Positions 1 through 5,533 of a DNA stretch of 9,998 nt are shown piece after piece. This DNA is from an archaeon (GTDB lineage Archaea; Thermoproteota; Bathyarchaeia; TCS64): assembly GCA_020444005.1 (NCBI GenBank), contig JAHLLU010000049.1, positions 1 to 9,998 of the forward strand, in the 5' to 3' direction. Under the pieces are notes generated by a model that made no database searches, was not told the DNA's origin, and saw nothing but the letters and a program-made list of their open reading frames with translations. Each line of letters opens with the position of its first letter. Within the stretch, counting starts at the first letter, position 1. The position numbers and the translations under genes were made by a program.

Positions 1-81
1 AGCGAGTACAGGCTTACTGCAAAGGGTCTTGAGTGGATGGAAGAAGAAGTATTAGAGAAATTAAGACGAGAAGAGGATTAG
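1..81 (+). CDS. C-terminal end of a probable winged-helix protein (partial)
   Basis: The window opens inside this gene; 26 codons remain before the TAG stop at 79-81. The visible end reads SEYRLTAKGLEWMEEEVLEK and then a short charged tail. The pattern Tyr-x-Leu-Thr-x-x-Gly is typical of the last strand and following helix of winged-helix regulators of the PadR/MarR sort, so a DNA-binding role is inferred, but the recognition helix is outside the window. Its stop overlaps the stop of the convergent gene at 78-407 by four bases (TTAG). Another small winged-helix gene next door fits the regulator-rich left edge of the window. It could be any protein ending in such a helix. Confidence 0.55.
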   Translation, partial: SEYRLTAKGLEWMEEEVLEKLRREED

Positions 82-407
82 TTTCGGTCTTCGTAGTCTT
101 CCCAGAGCTCTGTTAAGACTCTGAGGAGGCTCATTGTTATGAGTCTGCTTTCGCAGGTATAGGTTCCCTCCTTGAATGTGCTGCGTTGAACCAGTCCTTT
201 TTCGACGAGTTTGGCTACCGCACGTTCCGCGGCTTTATCGGTTAGGTCTAGTTCTGCTGCTATTTCTCGTACGCTCATCGTTCTCCCTGTCTCTAGGAGA
301 TGATGAAAGACAGTCTCCTGGCTTGGTGCTCTCTTGAGTTTCAAGAGTGCTTCGGTTCTTTCCCTTAACTCCCCCAGTTTCTTGTCTGACAAATCTATAT
401 CAAGCAT
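78..407 (-). CDS. Winged-helix transcriptional regulator, TrmB/MarR-like, 109 aa
   Basis: This is a single-domain DNA-binding protein by sequence. Residues 1-30 form a charged, probably helical lead-in. Residues 31-90 form a winged helix: REIAAELDLTDKAAERAVAKL is the helix-turn-helix and ends in the usual L-x-x-K-G-L-V turn, and TYTCE is the wing strand. The last 20 residues are a Leu-rich helix that could dimerise. No ligand-binding domain is present, so the signal, if any, is unknown. The ATG at 405-407 has no ribosome binding site in front. A TATA-like box at about 427-432, read on the minus strand, lies 20-25 bases upstream, which suggests a leaderless mRNA. The core resembles the A-type proteins at 1504-1758 and 2035-2283. 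The target is unknown; the divergent gene at 489 is a candidate. Confidence 0.8.
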   Translation of the reverse strand: MLDIDLSDKKLGELRERTEALLKLKRAPSQETVFHHLLETGRTMSVREIAAELDLTDKAAERAVAKLVEKGLVQRSTFKEGTYTCESRLITMSLLRVLTELWEDYEDRN

Positions 408-488
408 CTATTTCGGGGTGATGATGTATAAGTCTTAGCCGAATCCTTACCCATATAAGCAGTGAGTGTATTTTCTGGGTGATTAAAG
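408..488. promoter_or_regulatory. Divergent promoter region between the winged-helix gene and the GNAT-OB gene
   Basis: Two TATA-like elements lie in this 81-base gap. On the minus strand TTATAC at about 427-432 serves the gene starting at 407, at leaderless spacing. On the plus strand ATATAA at about 453-458 lies 31 bases before the TTG at 489. GGTGAT at 478-483 matches the archaeal 16S rRNA 3' end (ATCACC) and sits five bases before that TTG, which decides this otherwise weak start. The short spacing would let one regulator control both genes. Assigned by eye. Confidence 0.55.
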
Positions 489-1262
489 TTGAGCGAGTCT
501 CCAAAAATAGAACTAGTACAGGCAATCGAGGACCACGCAGCATTGCTCGCGTTATGCAGTCAGAGAGCTTACGAGAAAGCAGCAGAAGACCATGAACAAA
601 CGGCTTGGGGTCCAAGGGGCTACAAGTCAGCAAAAGACCAATTGTATTACATTGAGAAGCTTGAGACCTACAGCATTGTATATGATGAGATTATCGTGGG
701 TGGAGTGGTGGTCTCGGATAACGGGTTTGGTGTGAAGGAGATTGTGCGTATTTTTGTTGACCCTGATTTTCAGAGAAATGGGATAGCTTCAACTGCTTTG
801 AGTGATCTCATGGAGTTTAGCGAGGCTAAGGCATGGACCGGTGGAACCATCAAATGGAATACTGCGAATCAGGGGTTCTTGGAGAAGAACGGGTTCAAAC
901 GTATCGGCGAGATCACTGGTGACGAGCCTTATGTCTGGTATCAGAAAACCCTAGAGAAACCAGAGTTCCCATCTATCAAGGAGCTTAACGAGGACTTGAG
1001 ACGAGTTACTGTTGAGGGTGAGATAGTTGAGAAGGCTATTCCTCGTGCTGTGCGTGCTCGTCGTGGTTGGCAGAGTTTGACTGTTACTGAGGCTACTTTG
1101 AAGGATAAGTCTGATGACGTGGTCTTGATGCTCTGGAACGAGCAGATCAAACAATGCAAGGTGGGTGACCATGTACGCATCGAGGGAGGCTATGTGAAGA
1201 ATTACCGTGGAATGCGTCAACTAAACGTGGGCAAAACTGGTAGCCTTATCACTCTTGATTAG
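489..1262 (+). CDS. GNAT-family N-acetyltransferase fused to an SSB/SOSS-B-like OB fold
   Basis: This is a two-domain protein of 257 residues. Residues about 6-155 are a GNAT acetyltransferase. Motif A is at 84-103, with the acetyl-CoA pyrophosphate-binding loop Q95-R-N-G-I-A100, and NTANQGFLEKNGF at 124-136 is the usual motif B helix and turn. Residues about 162-257 are an OB fold like crenarchaeal single-stranded DNA-binding protein and eukaryotic SOSS-B. It has the V-E-G-E-I-V strand, LMLW around W216, the V-G-D-x-V-R-I-E turn, and Y235 and Y239 where the SSB family places ssDNA-stacking aromatics. Inference: an acetyltransferase brought to single-stranded DNA or RNA, or one that modifies a nucleic-acid-bound protein. 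The acceptor substrate is not evident. The TTG start is supported by GGTGAT at 478-483. The stop overlaps the convergent gene by four bases. Codon use changes sharply between the two domains. Confidence 0.85.
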   Translation: MSESPKIELVQAIEDHAALLALCSQRAYEKAAEDHEQTAWGPRGYKSAKDQLYYIEKLETYSIVYDEIIVGGVVVSDNGFGVKEIVRIFVDPDFQRNGIASTALSDLMEFSEAKAWTGGTIKWNTANQGFLEKNGFKRIGEITGDEPYVWYQKTLEKPEFPSIKELNEDLRRVTVEGEIVEKAIPRAVRARRGWQSLTVTEATLKDKSDDVVLMLWNEQIKQCKVGDHVRIEGGYVKNYRGMRQLNVGKTGSLITLD

Positions 1263-1501
1263 GGCTTGAATAACCGCATCAAAATATCGTATGAGGTTAA
1301 GTTGGACACGTAGCCATCATTGGTGTTGTCCACTAAGCCTTCTTTATTTAACTCAGCTAACCGCGCTCTTACTGTGCTCCCGTTTTCTCCGAGTCCTCGC
1401 GCTATCTCAATGGGTTTCATTGGGTGGTCTTTGAATGTGAGAAAAACAATTATCTTGAATGCTGATGTGGAGGGATCTATCTCGGCTAGCTTGGACTCCA
1501 A
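1259..1501 (-). CDS. Small winged-helix protein, type B, second copy (B2), 80 aa
   Basis: This is the last gene of a four-gene minus-strand operon. The protein is a bare winged helix: an N-terminal helix with I-D-P-S-T-S-x-F-K, an HTH around residues 28-52 (KPIEIARGLGENGSTVRARL), then a K-E-G-L-V turn and a wing with G-Y-V-S. It clearly resembles B1 at 1775-2035. Shared features include P-x-T-S-x-F-K, the L-x-F-K after it, T-V-R in the recognition helix and the Y-x-S wing. The TTG start at 1499-1501 is two bases after the A2 stop and is supported by GAGGA in the A2 end, so translation is probably coupled. It likely binds DNA, perhaps with the A protein. No sensor domain is visible. The stop overlaps that of the GNAT-OB gene by four bases. 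Confidence 0.8.
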   Translation of the reverse strand: MESKLAEIDPSTSAFKIIVFLTFKDHPMKPIEIARGLGENGSTVRARLAELNKEGLVDNTNDGYVSNLTSYDILMRLFKP

Positions 1502-1503
1502 AT

Positions 1504-1758
1504 TTATTCCTCAAAGTACTGCTGTAGCAGCGCTAAGAGTATTGGTCCTAACTTGTACTTGTATATACCCCTACTAACGCGGTCAACAAGCTCCTTCTTG
1601 TTCAACTGAAAAAGGGCTATGTTCACAGCGTTGGGTGTTATACCTAGCTTCTCTGAGATCTCCTGTGAGGACATGGGTTCACCGCTCTCGATGAGACACA
1701 TTAATACATCTCGTTGGCTCTCCGCGCGATTGAGTCCCTCAAACTCTTCCGCTGCCAT
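1504..1758 (-). CDS. Small winged-helix protein, type A, second copy (A2), 84 aa
   Basis: This is the third gene of the four-gene operon. Residues 12-65 form a winged helix, with SSQEISEKLGITPNAVNIAL as the HTH, L-N-K-K-E-L-V-D-R as the turn into the wing, and S-R-G-I-Y-K as the wing strand. A hydrophobic C-terminal helix (residues 70-84) rich in Leu could dimerise. The S-R-G-x-Y wing followed by a Leu/Ile-rich helix also occurs in A1 at 2035-2283, so A1 and A2 are paralogues. The ATG at 1756-1758 follows the B1 stop by 16 bases, with GGGAGTGATG just upstream as the ribosome binding site. Family knowledge says only that such proteins bind double-stranded DNA; the target here is inferred to be local. 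Confidence 0.8.
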   Translation of the reverse strand: MAAEEFEGLNRAESQRDVLMCLIESGEPMSSQEISEKLGITPNAVNIALFQLNKKELVDRVSRGIYKYKLGPILLALLQQYFEE

Positions 1759-1774
1759 GTCTCATCACTCCCGG

Positions 1775-2035
1775 TTACTTTTTGACTACCGAGTATAAAT
1801 GTGAGACGATTTCCGTGAACGGAATGAGGCTATAATAGCTGCTATCCTCTTTCTGTTTGACGTATCCCTTGTCCAGCAATGTGCGTAGGGCTGGTCTTAC
1901 TGTTCCCGCCGGTATGTCTGTTTGCTCCGAGATGTCAGTTGGCTGTGTGGCTCCCTTGAAACTGAGGTAGACAAGTACCTTGAACTGGCTTGTGGTGGGT
2001 GATATGTCTTGGAGTGCTTGTTCCCATTCCACCAT
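1775..2035 (-). CDS. Small winged-helix protein, type B, first copy (B1), 86 aa
   Basis: This is the second gene of the operon. It carries D-I-S-P-T-T-S-Q-F-K in the first helix, an HTH at about residues 32-55 (PTDISEQTDIPAGTVRPAL), a D-K-G-Y-V turn and a short wing (YYSL), then a C-terminal helix. The first 30 residues match B2 especially well. Its ATG shares one base with the A1 stop (TAATG), and GGTGA inside the A1 3' end lies seven bases before the ATG, so A1 and B1 are almost certainly translated as a coupled pair, which favours a 1:1 complex. No metal site, ligand domain or membrane segment is seen. MarR-like, TrmB-like or GntR-like naming would be arbitrary at this length. Confidence 0.8.
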   Translation of the reverse strand: MVEWEQALQDISPTTSQFKVLVYLSFKGATQPTDISEQTDIPAGTVRPALRTLLDKGYVKQKEDSSYYSLIPFTEIVSHLYSVVKK

Positions 2036-2283
2036 TATGATTTCACCTGCTCCTCCAGTGCTGCTACCCTGTCCATAAGGTCCAGTATGATGAACGCTAT
2101 GTTTGGCTCATAGGTTCCTCTGCTTGGGCGCTCGAGGTATCCTTCCTCCGCGAGCTTTGCGAAAGCAGCTTTTACTGAGTTGTAATTGGCTTCTAGTTTG
2201 TCTGTCATCTCGCTTGGTCCGAGGCTCGGATTCTTTAGGAATTCGCGAAAGACGCTGTCTTTTAGGCTTATTTCGTTTGACAT
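2035..2283 (-). CDS. Small winged-helix protein, type A, first copy (A1), 82 aa, first gene of the operon
   Basis: The protein has an N-terminal helix (residues 7-17), an HTH at about 22-45 (GPSEMTDKLEANYNSVKAAF), an E-E-G-Y-L-E-R turn, the S-R-G-T-Y wing and a C-terminal helix of about 20 residues ending V-A-A-L-E-E-Q-V, which looks like a short coiled coil for dimerisation. It is the A-type paralogue of A2. The ATG at 2281-2283 has no ribosome binding site. A weak TATA-like stretch (TTAAAAA on the minus strand, about 2315-2322) lies upstream, fitting a short leader or a leaderless mRNA. It faces the nurA-herA operon across a shared regulatory region, so repression of its own operon, of nurA-herA, or of both is the simplest inference. 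Confidence 0.8.
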   Translation of the reverse strand: MSNEISLKDSVFREFLKNPSLGPSEMTDKLEANYNSVKAAFAKLAEEGYLERPSRGTYEPNIAFIILDLMDRVAALEEQVKS

Positions 2284-2291
2284 TTTATTCT

Positions 2292-2310
2292 GGTTGACAT
2301 AGGGTTGTCA
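2292..2310. repeat. Direct repeat and overlapping dyad beside the A1 start (candidate operator)
   Basis: GGTTGACA at 2292-2299 recurs as GGTTGTCA at 2303-2310, one mismatch apart and offset by 11 bases, about one helical turn. The same stretch contains the dyad TGACA (2295-2299) and TGTCA (2306-2310). It lies between the A1 TATA-like box and the A1 ATG, a classic position for autorepression. Short motifs like this can occur by chance. Confidence 0.4.
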
Positions 2311-2314
2311 CGTG

Positions 2315-2322
2315 TTTTTAAC
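2315..2322 (-). promoter_or_regulatory. Probable promoter of the four-gene winged-helix operon
   Basis: Read on the minus strand this is GTTAAAAA, preceded by an A-rich stretch that could act as a BRE. It lies about 32-39 bases before the A1 ATG and is the only reasonable TATA-like element at that distance. It is a weak match to the archaeal consensus. Confidence 0.35.
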
Positions 2323-2370
2323 TTTACTTTTGGGGTGAAGTCGGAAAAACCGTTTTTATACGTATTGACG

Positions 2371-2426
2371 GAGCGCAATAATTTCTTACTATATAAATAA
2401 AACACGCTTTATCAGAAATTACGCTC
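2371..2426. repeat. Gapped inverted repeat flanking a TATA box upstream of nurA
   Basis: The left arm GAGCGCAATAATTTCT (2371-2386) and the right arm AGAAATTACGCTC (2414-2426) are reverse complements over GAGCG and TAATTTCT, differing only by three extra bases (CAA) in the left arm. The 27 bases between hold the strong TATA-like stretch ATATAAATAA (2391-2400). The arrangement suits a dimeric regulator that bends over or blocks the promoter. The divergently encoded winged-helix proteins are the obvious candidates, but that is inference. An RNA hairpin is less likely because the transcript would start within or after the right arm. Confidence 0.55.
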
Positions 2427-2449
2427 AAAACAACCGTATGGTTTAAATA
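2391..2449 (+). promoter_or_regulatory. Two candidate TATA boxes for the nurA-herA operon
   Basis: ATATAAATAA at 2391-2400 and TTTAAATA at 2442-2449 both resemble archaeal TATA boxes. With the usual 25-base spacing they predict starts near 2420 and 2471. The second fits translation from the ATG at 2502 and would exclude the GTG at 2463. A third AT-rich element, TTTTTATA at 2353-2360, overlaps the perfect 8-base palindrome ATACGTAT (2358-2365). Confidence 0.5.
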
Positions 2450-2501
2450 TCCACGAAAAAAAGTGTTGCATACTTACAGGTTGCAGGAAAGAGACAACAA
2501 A

Positions 2502-3566
2502 ATGCTGGCGGTCAAAGAAAAAACAATACAAGAAACAATCACAAAGCCACCAGCACAAACCAACAACCTCACACTAACACTACGAAACCTCATACTATCC
2601 GAGATAACAGAGAACGTATTCAACGAGACGCCACGAATCAATCAGATAGTCGAAACCATCAGGAAAGAAATGGAGATAACGCCTCTCAGAAAAGAGGAAA
2701 GCTACGTCCAAGTATTGGGTGTTGACGCTGGGAGTCAAGTCATACCTTTGGCATCTATGCAGTATGCTGTGATTGGGGCACTTGCATATAGCTTCCCATA
2801 TGGGCGACGATACTTCGTACAACCAGAGTCCTTAAGCCAACCATACGCAGACAGTCGGAACAACTTCAGAAGCCTTGTTGATATCAGACGTGAAGCCATG
2901 CTTTACGAGACAGCTTGTGGGTATCTTGAGCATCACCCTGACATCGAGGTGGTTTTCATCGATGGTCCATTAGCTTTCAGTAACTGGTGGGCGAAGGTTG
3001 GAGAGGAGTCTGACAGACAGCGATTGATAGACGCCATCAATAAGCTTCTAGCCATGTGTCACAGGCTAGGCATTGCTGTAGCTGGGATTGTGAAGCGTCC
3101 AACGGCGCGACACTTGGTTCATTTCCTCGGATTGGAAAAAGAGACCGATTACACTGATGGGTATATCATGCTTCACGCATTGGAAGCAGGTGAACGAACA
3201 GAGGTCTTCAGCCCAAAGACTGGATTACGGATGGCGACTCATCGTAGCCCATTGATGGACGCGGTTGACGCACCAATCTACAGCTGTTATCTCCGGATTA
3301 GCAAGGAGTGGCAGACGCCACCTATCAGGCTTGATATGCCGGCGTATTGTCTGGATGAGCTTGACAGGGTAGCCAATTATTGTTATGCGACTAGTTACTG
3401 GAGTGGTTTGCCTTTGCCTATTGTGAAGGCTGATGAGGAGGTCAAGGTCTCAAAGCGGTTTATCGCTGATGTCTACAGCGAGGCTTTGAGCAGAGTTGGG
3501 CGGGTTAGCGGTGAGATTAGTCAGCTTGCGCCTTTCTGGGGGGAGTCTGGATGGATGGGAGCATAA
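2502..3566 (+). CDS. nurA: NurA 5'-3' nuclease
   Basis: NurA is a manganese-dependent nuclease of RNase H-like fold. With the HerA ATPase it resects DNA ends in archaea, usually beside Mre11-Rad50. Family motifs are visible, numbered from the ATG at 2502. V-D-A-G-S at 74-78 carries the first metal-binding Asp. I-D-G-P-L at 153-157 carries the second. KRPTARHL lies near 198, TDGYIMLHALEAGERTEVF near 218, H-R-S-P-L near 247, and the long C-terminal P-x-x-L-D-E-L-D-R-V-A-N motif near 285-293. At 354 residues it is of usual NurA size. An in-frame GTG at 2463 would add 13 residues, but it lacks a ribosome binding site and lies only 14 bases from a TATA box. The end overlaps herA by 16 bases, so the two are co-translated. 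The first 30 codons contain no T-ending codon. Confidence 0.9.
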   Translation: MLAVKEKTIQETITKPPAQTNNLTLTLRNLILSEITENVFNETPRINQIVETIRKEMEITPLRKEESYVQVLGVDAGSQVIPLASMQYAVIGALAYSFPYGRRYFVQPESLSQPYADSRNNFRSLVDIRREAMLYETACGYLEHHPDIEVVFIDGPLAFSNWWAKVGEESDRQRLIDAINKLLAMCHRLGIAVAGIVKRPTARHLVHFLGLEKETDYTDGYIMLHALEAGERTEVFSPKTGLRMATHRSPLMDAVDAPIYSCYLRISKEWQTPPIRLDMPAYCLDELDRVANYCYATSYWSGLPLPIVKADEEVKVSKRFIADVYSEALSRVGRVSGEISQLAPFWGESGWMGA

Positions 3567-5068
3567 AGGTAGGACACACGTATAGTAGCAGCGGCGAGTA
3601 TGGAATCAACGAGATCACGATACTGATGCTTAGAAGTCTTGAATTAGCAAAAGGTGACTTGGTTTTCATTGAGCACCCCAAGAACGGTCAACCAGTCGTA
3701 TACCAAGTAACAAGAGTCTATCCCCACAAAAGAGTCCGAGAATACGAGGAAGCCATGCTCCGAGAAGGCAGAATAATAGAAGACATCGAGGACAGCACCC
3801 TCCACGCCACCGCCTACCAATGGGGTTGGCTGGATAATGGTGGAAGCTTACGCCCACTCCGATACCCCCTCGCCCCCAATACTCCCGTCTATCTAGCTGA
3901 GCGAGACATCGTATCCAAGTTCACAAAGCCCAGCGGAGAATGGAGAATACTCCTCGGTAACGATCCCAGTACGGACCTTGATGTTGAACTCGGATTATAC
4001 AGCCTTATCCGTCAAAGTTGTCTCATATGTGGAGCCGTTGGAACAGGCAAAACCACAACAGCAATCACAATGATAAGTAGGGCAGCGCGTGTGAATCCTC
4101 CTGTGCGGTTCTTTATTGTGGACAAGGATGGTGAATACAATAGCCTCATGGAGCATCTTGGACCAGAAAACACCCTCAAGGTGCCTTGGAGCCGCTTCTT
4201 CCAGCCCGGTAATATTCCTTGGGAGGACTATATCGGTGAGTTTGGGTGGCAGAAGACATGGTGGAACAGCAAGATACTGATTCATGCCTTGAAGATTCTC
4301 TACGCACAGGCGGCTAACGTCACCAAACAGAACATCCAACAAGCCTTGGGCTGGGTGAAACCAGATAAACTCGGGTTCAACAAGAAAGAAGACGAGTTCG
4401 AGAGCTACAGACAGCAGGTTATCAACGCTGTGGGCAACAGTAAGTTGATCCCGGAGGGGGATATGGTTCCCCTTGACCCCGTTGATTTGCTTCGTGACCG
4501 CCATGTTGTGATCATGGATCTGAGTCAGGGCAAGGATACTTGGAGCCAGAAACACCTCGTGGTCTCACAGGTACTAAGACGAATCTTCAACGAAGCCTTA
4601 GAGAACAGAAAATTCGGGTGTATCATAGTGCTTGAGGAAGCCATGTATTACGCGCCTCAGCGTGGAGTCTTTGAGCTAGGCGAAAAAGAGACACGAGGTA
4701 AGCTACTTGGTGTCATCAAGGAGATCGCAACCAATGGTGGACGGAACGGGGTGGGTCTATGGGCTGTTACCCAGCGTCTGAGTACTGTTGAGAAGACGGT
4801 GGTCACTCAATGTGCGAATAATATCATCTGTCATGGATTGGAGGATGTGGATAAGGCGCGGGTGGCTGAGATCATGGGTAACGAGTTCGCCGGGCTGATC
4901 GGTGATTTGCCTCCGGGTGAGGCTATTGTAAAGGGGACCTCGTTGAAGTGTCGGTTCCCTATATTGGTCAAGGTATTGCCTGAGCTGTATCCAGCTAGTA
5001 GCGCTAGTACGCCTATGAGTAGGTTCGTGCACATGGAGCTAGCGAGCCAAGACTTGGCTCAGGACTAG
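3551..5068 (+). CDS. herA: HerA-type hexameric DNA-translocating ATPase
   Basis: HerA is an FtsK/VirB4-related ring ATPase that drives DNA through and activates NurA. Residues about 5-125 fit the N-terminal HAS barrel. Walker A is GAVGTGKTT at 161-169, IVDKDGEYN at 189-197 corresponds to the HerA D-P-H-G-E-Y motif, Walker B is CIIVLEEA at 357-364 with the Glu pair, and the sensor motif is LWAVTQRLSTV at 403-413. Residues 200-315 are a helical insertion. The length (505) is normal. The ATG at 3551 lies inside the nurA end, with GGGGGGAG at about 3538-3545 as a strong ribosome binding site, so expression is coupled. Two changes from common HerA sequences are Lys-Asp for Pro-His in the D-x-x-G-E-Y motif and Met for His in E-E-A-x-Y-Y. 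No mre11 or rad50 is in the window. Confidence 0.9.
   Translation: MDGSIKVGHTYSSSGEYGINEITILMLRSLELAKGDLVFIEHPKNGQPVVYQVTRVYPHKRVREYEEAMLREGRIIEDIEDSTLHATAYQWGWLDNGGSLRPLRYPLAPNTPVYLAERDIVSKFTKPSGEWRILLGNDPSTDLDVELGLYSLIRQSCLICGAVGTGKTTTAITMISRAARVNPPVRFFIVDKDGEYNSLMEHLGPENTLKVPWSRFFQPGNIPWEDYIGEFGWQKTWWNSKILIHALKILYAQAANVTKQNIQQALGWVKPDKLGFNKKEDEFESYRQQVINAVGNSKLIPEGDMVPLDPVDLLRDRHVVIMDLSQGKDTWSQKHLVVSQVLRRIFNEALENRKFGCIIVLEEAMYYAPQRGVFELGEKETRGKLLGVIKEIATNGGRNGVGLWAVTQRLSTVEKTVVTQCANNIICHGLEDVDKARVAEIMGNEFAGLIGDLPPGEAIVKGTSLKCRFPILVKVLPELYPASSASTPMSRFVHMELASQDLAQD
5044..5060. repeat. Perfect 8-base inverted repeat at the herA 3' end
   Basis: GAGCCAAG, one base, then CTTGGCTC. The dyad lies in the last codons of herA and ends about 10 bases before the TATA box of the Nudix gene. 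It could be an operator for the Nudix promoter or a stem with a three-base loop in the herA mRNA. No T-run follows, so it is not an ordinary terminator. It also encodes protein (A-S-Q-D-L-A), so chance cannot be ruled out. Confidence 0.5.
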
Positions 5069-5069
5069 G

Positions 5070-5077
5070 CTTATACC
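5070..5077 (+). promoter_or_regulatory. TATA box of the Nudix gene
   Basis: CTTATACC immediately follows the herA stop and lies 22-29 bases before the ATG at 5099, which predicts a leaderless mRNA. The Nudix gene therefore appears to have its own promoter rather than depending only on read-through from herA. Confidence 0.55.
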
Positions 5078-5098
5078 GCCCGAGACAAGGTATCAGGT

Positions 5099-5533
5099 AT
5101 GAGCAGGAGACGCCAATACCCAGCATTTCCATTTGTCGGTGTAGGCATACTCATCGAAAAAGACGACAAGTATCTTTTGATTAAACGCGCAGCAGAGCCA
5201 GACAAAGGGCTCTGGACAGTACCCGGTGGCTTGATTGAGGTTGGAGAGAAAACCGCTGACGCAGCTGCTCGCGAGGTATTAGAGGAAACTGGACTAGTGG
5301 TTGATGTGGGGGAGCGTCTCGGTGTAGTTGACAAGATAGTCCACGATGACGAGGGCAAAGTGCTCTATCATTTCATTATAATGTTCTACGAGGCTACTCA
5401 TGTCCGGGGTGAGCTTGAGGCAATGGATGACGCTTTGGATGCACGGTGGGTAACCCTTGATGAGTTCAAAGAATATGAGTTATCCAAGAGCCTAGTTAAG
5501 ATAATGACTGAGATTGGTTTGCTTAGCGCTTAA
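5099..5533 (+). CDS. Nudix hydrolase, ADP-ribose pyrophosphatase/MutT-like
   Basis: The protein has 144 residues and a perfect Nudix box G-x5-E-x7-R-E-U-x-E-E-x-G-U at residues 44-66: G44, E50, R58, E59, E62, E63, G65, L66. The Glu residues bind Mg2+ for hydrolysis of a nucleoside diphosphate linked to another group. The strand LLIKRAAEPDKGLWTVPGG before the box resembles archaeal ADP-ribose pyrophosphatases and MutT-like enzymes; the exact substrate cannot be read from sequence. A cytosolic role is expected, since no signal or membrane segment is present. The start is the ATG at 5099, with a TATA box 22-29 bases upstream and no ribosome binding site. It lies 30 bases after herA on the same strand. 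Its 3' end overlaps the convergent small gene by 11 bases. Confidence 0.88.
   Translation: MSRRRQYPAFPFVGVGILIEKDDKYLLIKRAAEPDKGLWTVPGGLIEVGEKTADAAAREVLEETGLVVDVGERLGVVDKIVHDDEGKVLYHFIIMFYEATHVRGELEAMDDALDARWVTLDEFKEYELSKSLVKIMTEIGLLSA

Noticed and set aside
1320..1577. Plus-strand open frame across B2 and A2
   Set aside because: It crosses two coupled minus-strand genes whose HTH motifs are clear, and it has no promoter or binding site of its own.
2463..2501. GTG at 2463 as the nurA start
   Set aside because: It has no ribosome binding site, lies too close to the TATA box at 2442-2449, and adds residues that match no family feature. It is kept only as an alternative.
3995..4555. Open frame of 186 codons on the minus strand inside herA
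   Set aside because: It lies wholly antisense to well-supported HerA motifs, has low-complexity Cys/His-rich translation and no recognisable domain, start context or promoter.
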